Assembly (NCBI GenBank): GCA_030625905.1
Contig: DAOUQA010000043.1
Span: 1 to 13,191 of the forward strand
Length of the DNA: 13,191 bases
From: Kiritimatiellales bacterium
GTDB lineage: Bacteria; Verrucomicrobiota; Kiritimatiellia; Kiritimatiellales; Pontiellaceae
Direction: 5' to 3'
Shown here: positions 12,566-13,191 of the stretch, one piece after another
Position numbering within the stretch: position 1 is the first letter of the stretch
Layout: each line of letters opens with the position of its first letter
Position numbers and translations under genes: made by a program
Notes under the pieces: generated by a model
Database searches by the model: none
Seen by the model: the letters and a program-made list of their open reading frames with translations, nothing else
Told to the model about the DNA's origin: nothing

Positions 12566-13191
12566 ATGAATGTTTTGCATGTATGCGCGAATCCGAAGCC
12601 GACCGAGGAGTCCGTTTCCAAGCAGCTCGCCGCCGCCTTTTTCGGCAAGCTGATCGAGCTCCGGCCAGATGTCGAGCTGGTGAATACCGATCTCTACGAC
12701 GAAAAACCACCGTATTATTCCTACGAGCTCTACAAACGTGCATGGTATCCCGTCTTTGATGAATCCTACGAGCCGTCCAAGGCCGAGGAAATGGCCATAA
12801 ACTATGCCGCCAAGCAGGCGGAGGCCTTTAATGAAGCCGATGTGCTCGTGCTTACCATGCCCATGTGGAACTACGCGGTTCCGGGCATCTTGAAGGCGTG
12901 GATGGATCAAATTCTCTGCCCTAACCTCACCTTTTCCATTAGCCCCGAAGAGGGCGTCAAGCCGCTGCACAAGATCAAGAGCATTGTATTGCTTGTTGCT
13001 TCCGGTGGCGTCTATATGGAGGACGATGCCCGCGACGCGCTGACCAGCCAAGTTCGCGCTGCTTTCGGATTTGTTGGCATTGATAACCTTGAAATTGTAT
13101 GGGCCGACGGCCAGAACCCGTTGTTCAATTCCGATTGCGATGCCCGCAAGGAAATGGCGATCGAGGCCGCAGCTGAAATCGCCGAAGACAT
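12566..13191 (+). CDS. Flavodoxin-fold NAD(P)H quinone / FMN-dependent azoreductase (partial)
   Basis: The open frame runs off the window after 208 complete codons. The flavodoxin-like fold begins with the strand MNVLHVCANPKP and continues with EESVSKQLAAAFF and the loop LTMPMWNYAVPGILKAWMDQI, the FMN-contacting and dimer segment characteristic of AzoR/NQO-like reductases. A second strand is IKSIVLLVASGGVY, followed by FGFVGIDNLEIVWADG, where this family contacts the flavin. These enzymes reduce quinones, azo compounds and other electrophiles by two-electron transfer from NAD(P)H. AAGGAG at 12554-12559 supports ATG 12566. AzoR-type enzymes average about 200-215 residues, so only the last few are missing. 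Confidence 0.88.
   Translation, partial: MNVLHVCANPKPTEESVSKQLAAAFFGKLIELRPDVELVNTDLYDEKPPYYSYELYKRAWYPVFDESYEPSKAEEMAINYAAKQAEAFNEADVLVLTMPMWNYAVPGILKAWMDQILCPNLTFSISPEEGVKPLHKIKSIVLLVASGGVYMEDDARDALTSQVRAAFGFVGIDNLEIVWADGQNPLFNSDCDARKEMAIEAAAEIAED

Noticed and set aside
12350..13051. A 233-codon minus-strand frame overlapping the end-of-window reductase
   Set aside because: It is the complement of the flavodoxin-fold reading, whose motifs (LTMPMWNYAVPGILKAW) and ribosome binding site are clear; the minus frame has no recognisable domain.

Overview
This 13.2-kb window reads as bacterial chromosome of moderately high GC, with densely packed housekeeping genes on both strands and structured repeats in the gaps between them. 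The gene content (ruvAB, bipA/typA, prfA, rpmE, a class I hybrid-cluster protein with its own Crp/Fnr-type regulator, a glycine-rich RRM protein, a single-gene PaaX-like cassette and a RAYT transposase) suggests an anaerobic or facultatively anaerobic environmental bacterium. The style resembles the PVC group (Kiritimatiellota/Lentisphaerota-like), but that placement is an impression; no marker here settles it.

Layout. 1-186 is the C-terminal end of a probable SPFH/flotillin-like protein. 298-579 is a small cytoplasmic parvulin (PpiC), followed by a two-hairpin intergenic repeat. 681-2347 (minus) is the Holliday-junction motor operon ruvA-ruvB. 2451-3350 is a self-contained 900-bp unit: one PaaX-like gene (winged helix plus Cas2-like domain) bounded by two copies of a 42-bp palindrome. 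3463-5274 is the ribosome-associated GTPase BipA/TypA. 5442-5813 is an RRM RNA-binding protein with a glycine-rich tail; a shared hairpin terminator separates it from a converging beta-carbonic anhydrase (5867-6469, minus). 6601-6939 is a small secreted protein of unknown function, followed by another two-hairpin repeat.

7166-9830 is a nitrosative-stress module: hcp (minus) with its terminator, a TTGAT-N4-GTCAA box at class II promoter distance, and the divergent Crp/Fnr-family gene most like hcpR. A 25-codon reading frame with a good ribosome binding site lies between them and looks like the first membrane helix of a ZIP (ZupT) metal transporter. 9838-10640 is a REP-associated tyrosine transposase (RAYT) flanked by two direct copies of an 83-bp triple-hairpin REP array. 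The minus strand continues with prfA (release factor 1) and rpmE (ribosomal protein L31). A 484-bp gene-free stretch follows, containing a 16-bp perfect inverted repeat that encloses about 200 bp. The window ends inside a plus-strand flavodoxin-fold quinone/azo reductase.

The two units most worth attention are the PaaX-like cassette with its paired palindromes and the RAYT/REP unit: two different single-gene, palindrome-flanked elements about 6.5 kb apart. Two-hairpin elements (598-671, 7035-7117) and AATCCTG/AATCTGTG-type repeats (1698-1749, 11757-11803) add to the load of dispersed repeats.
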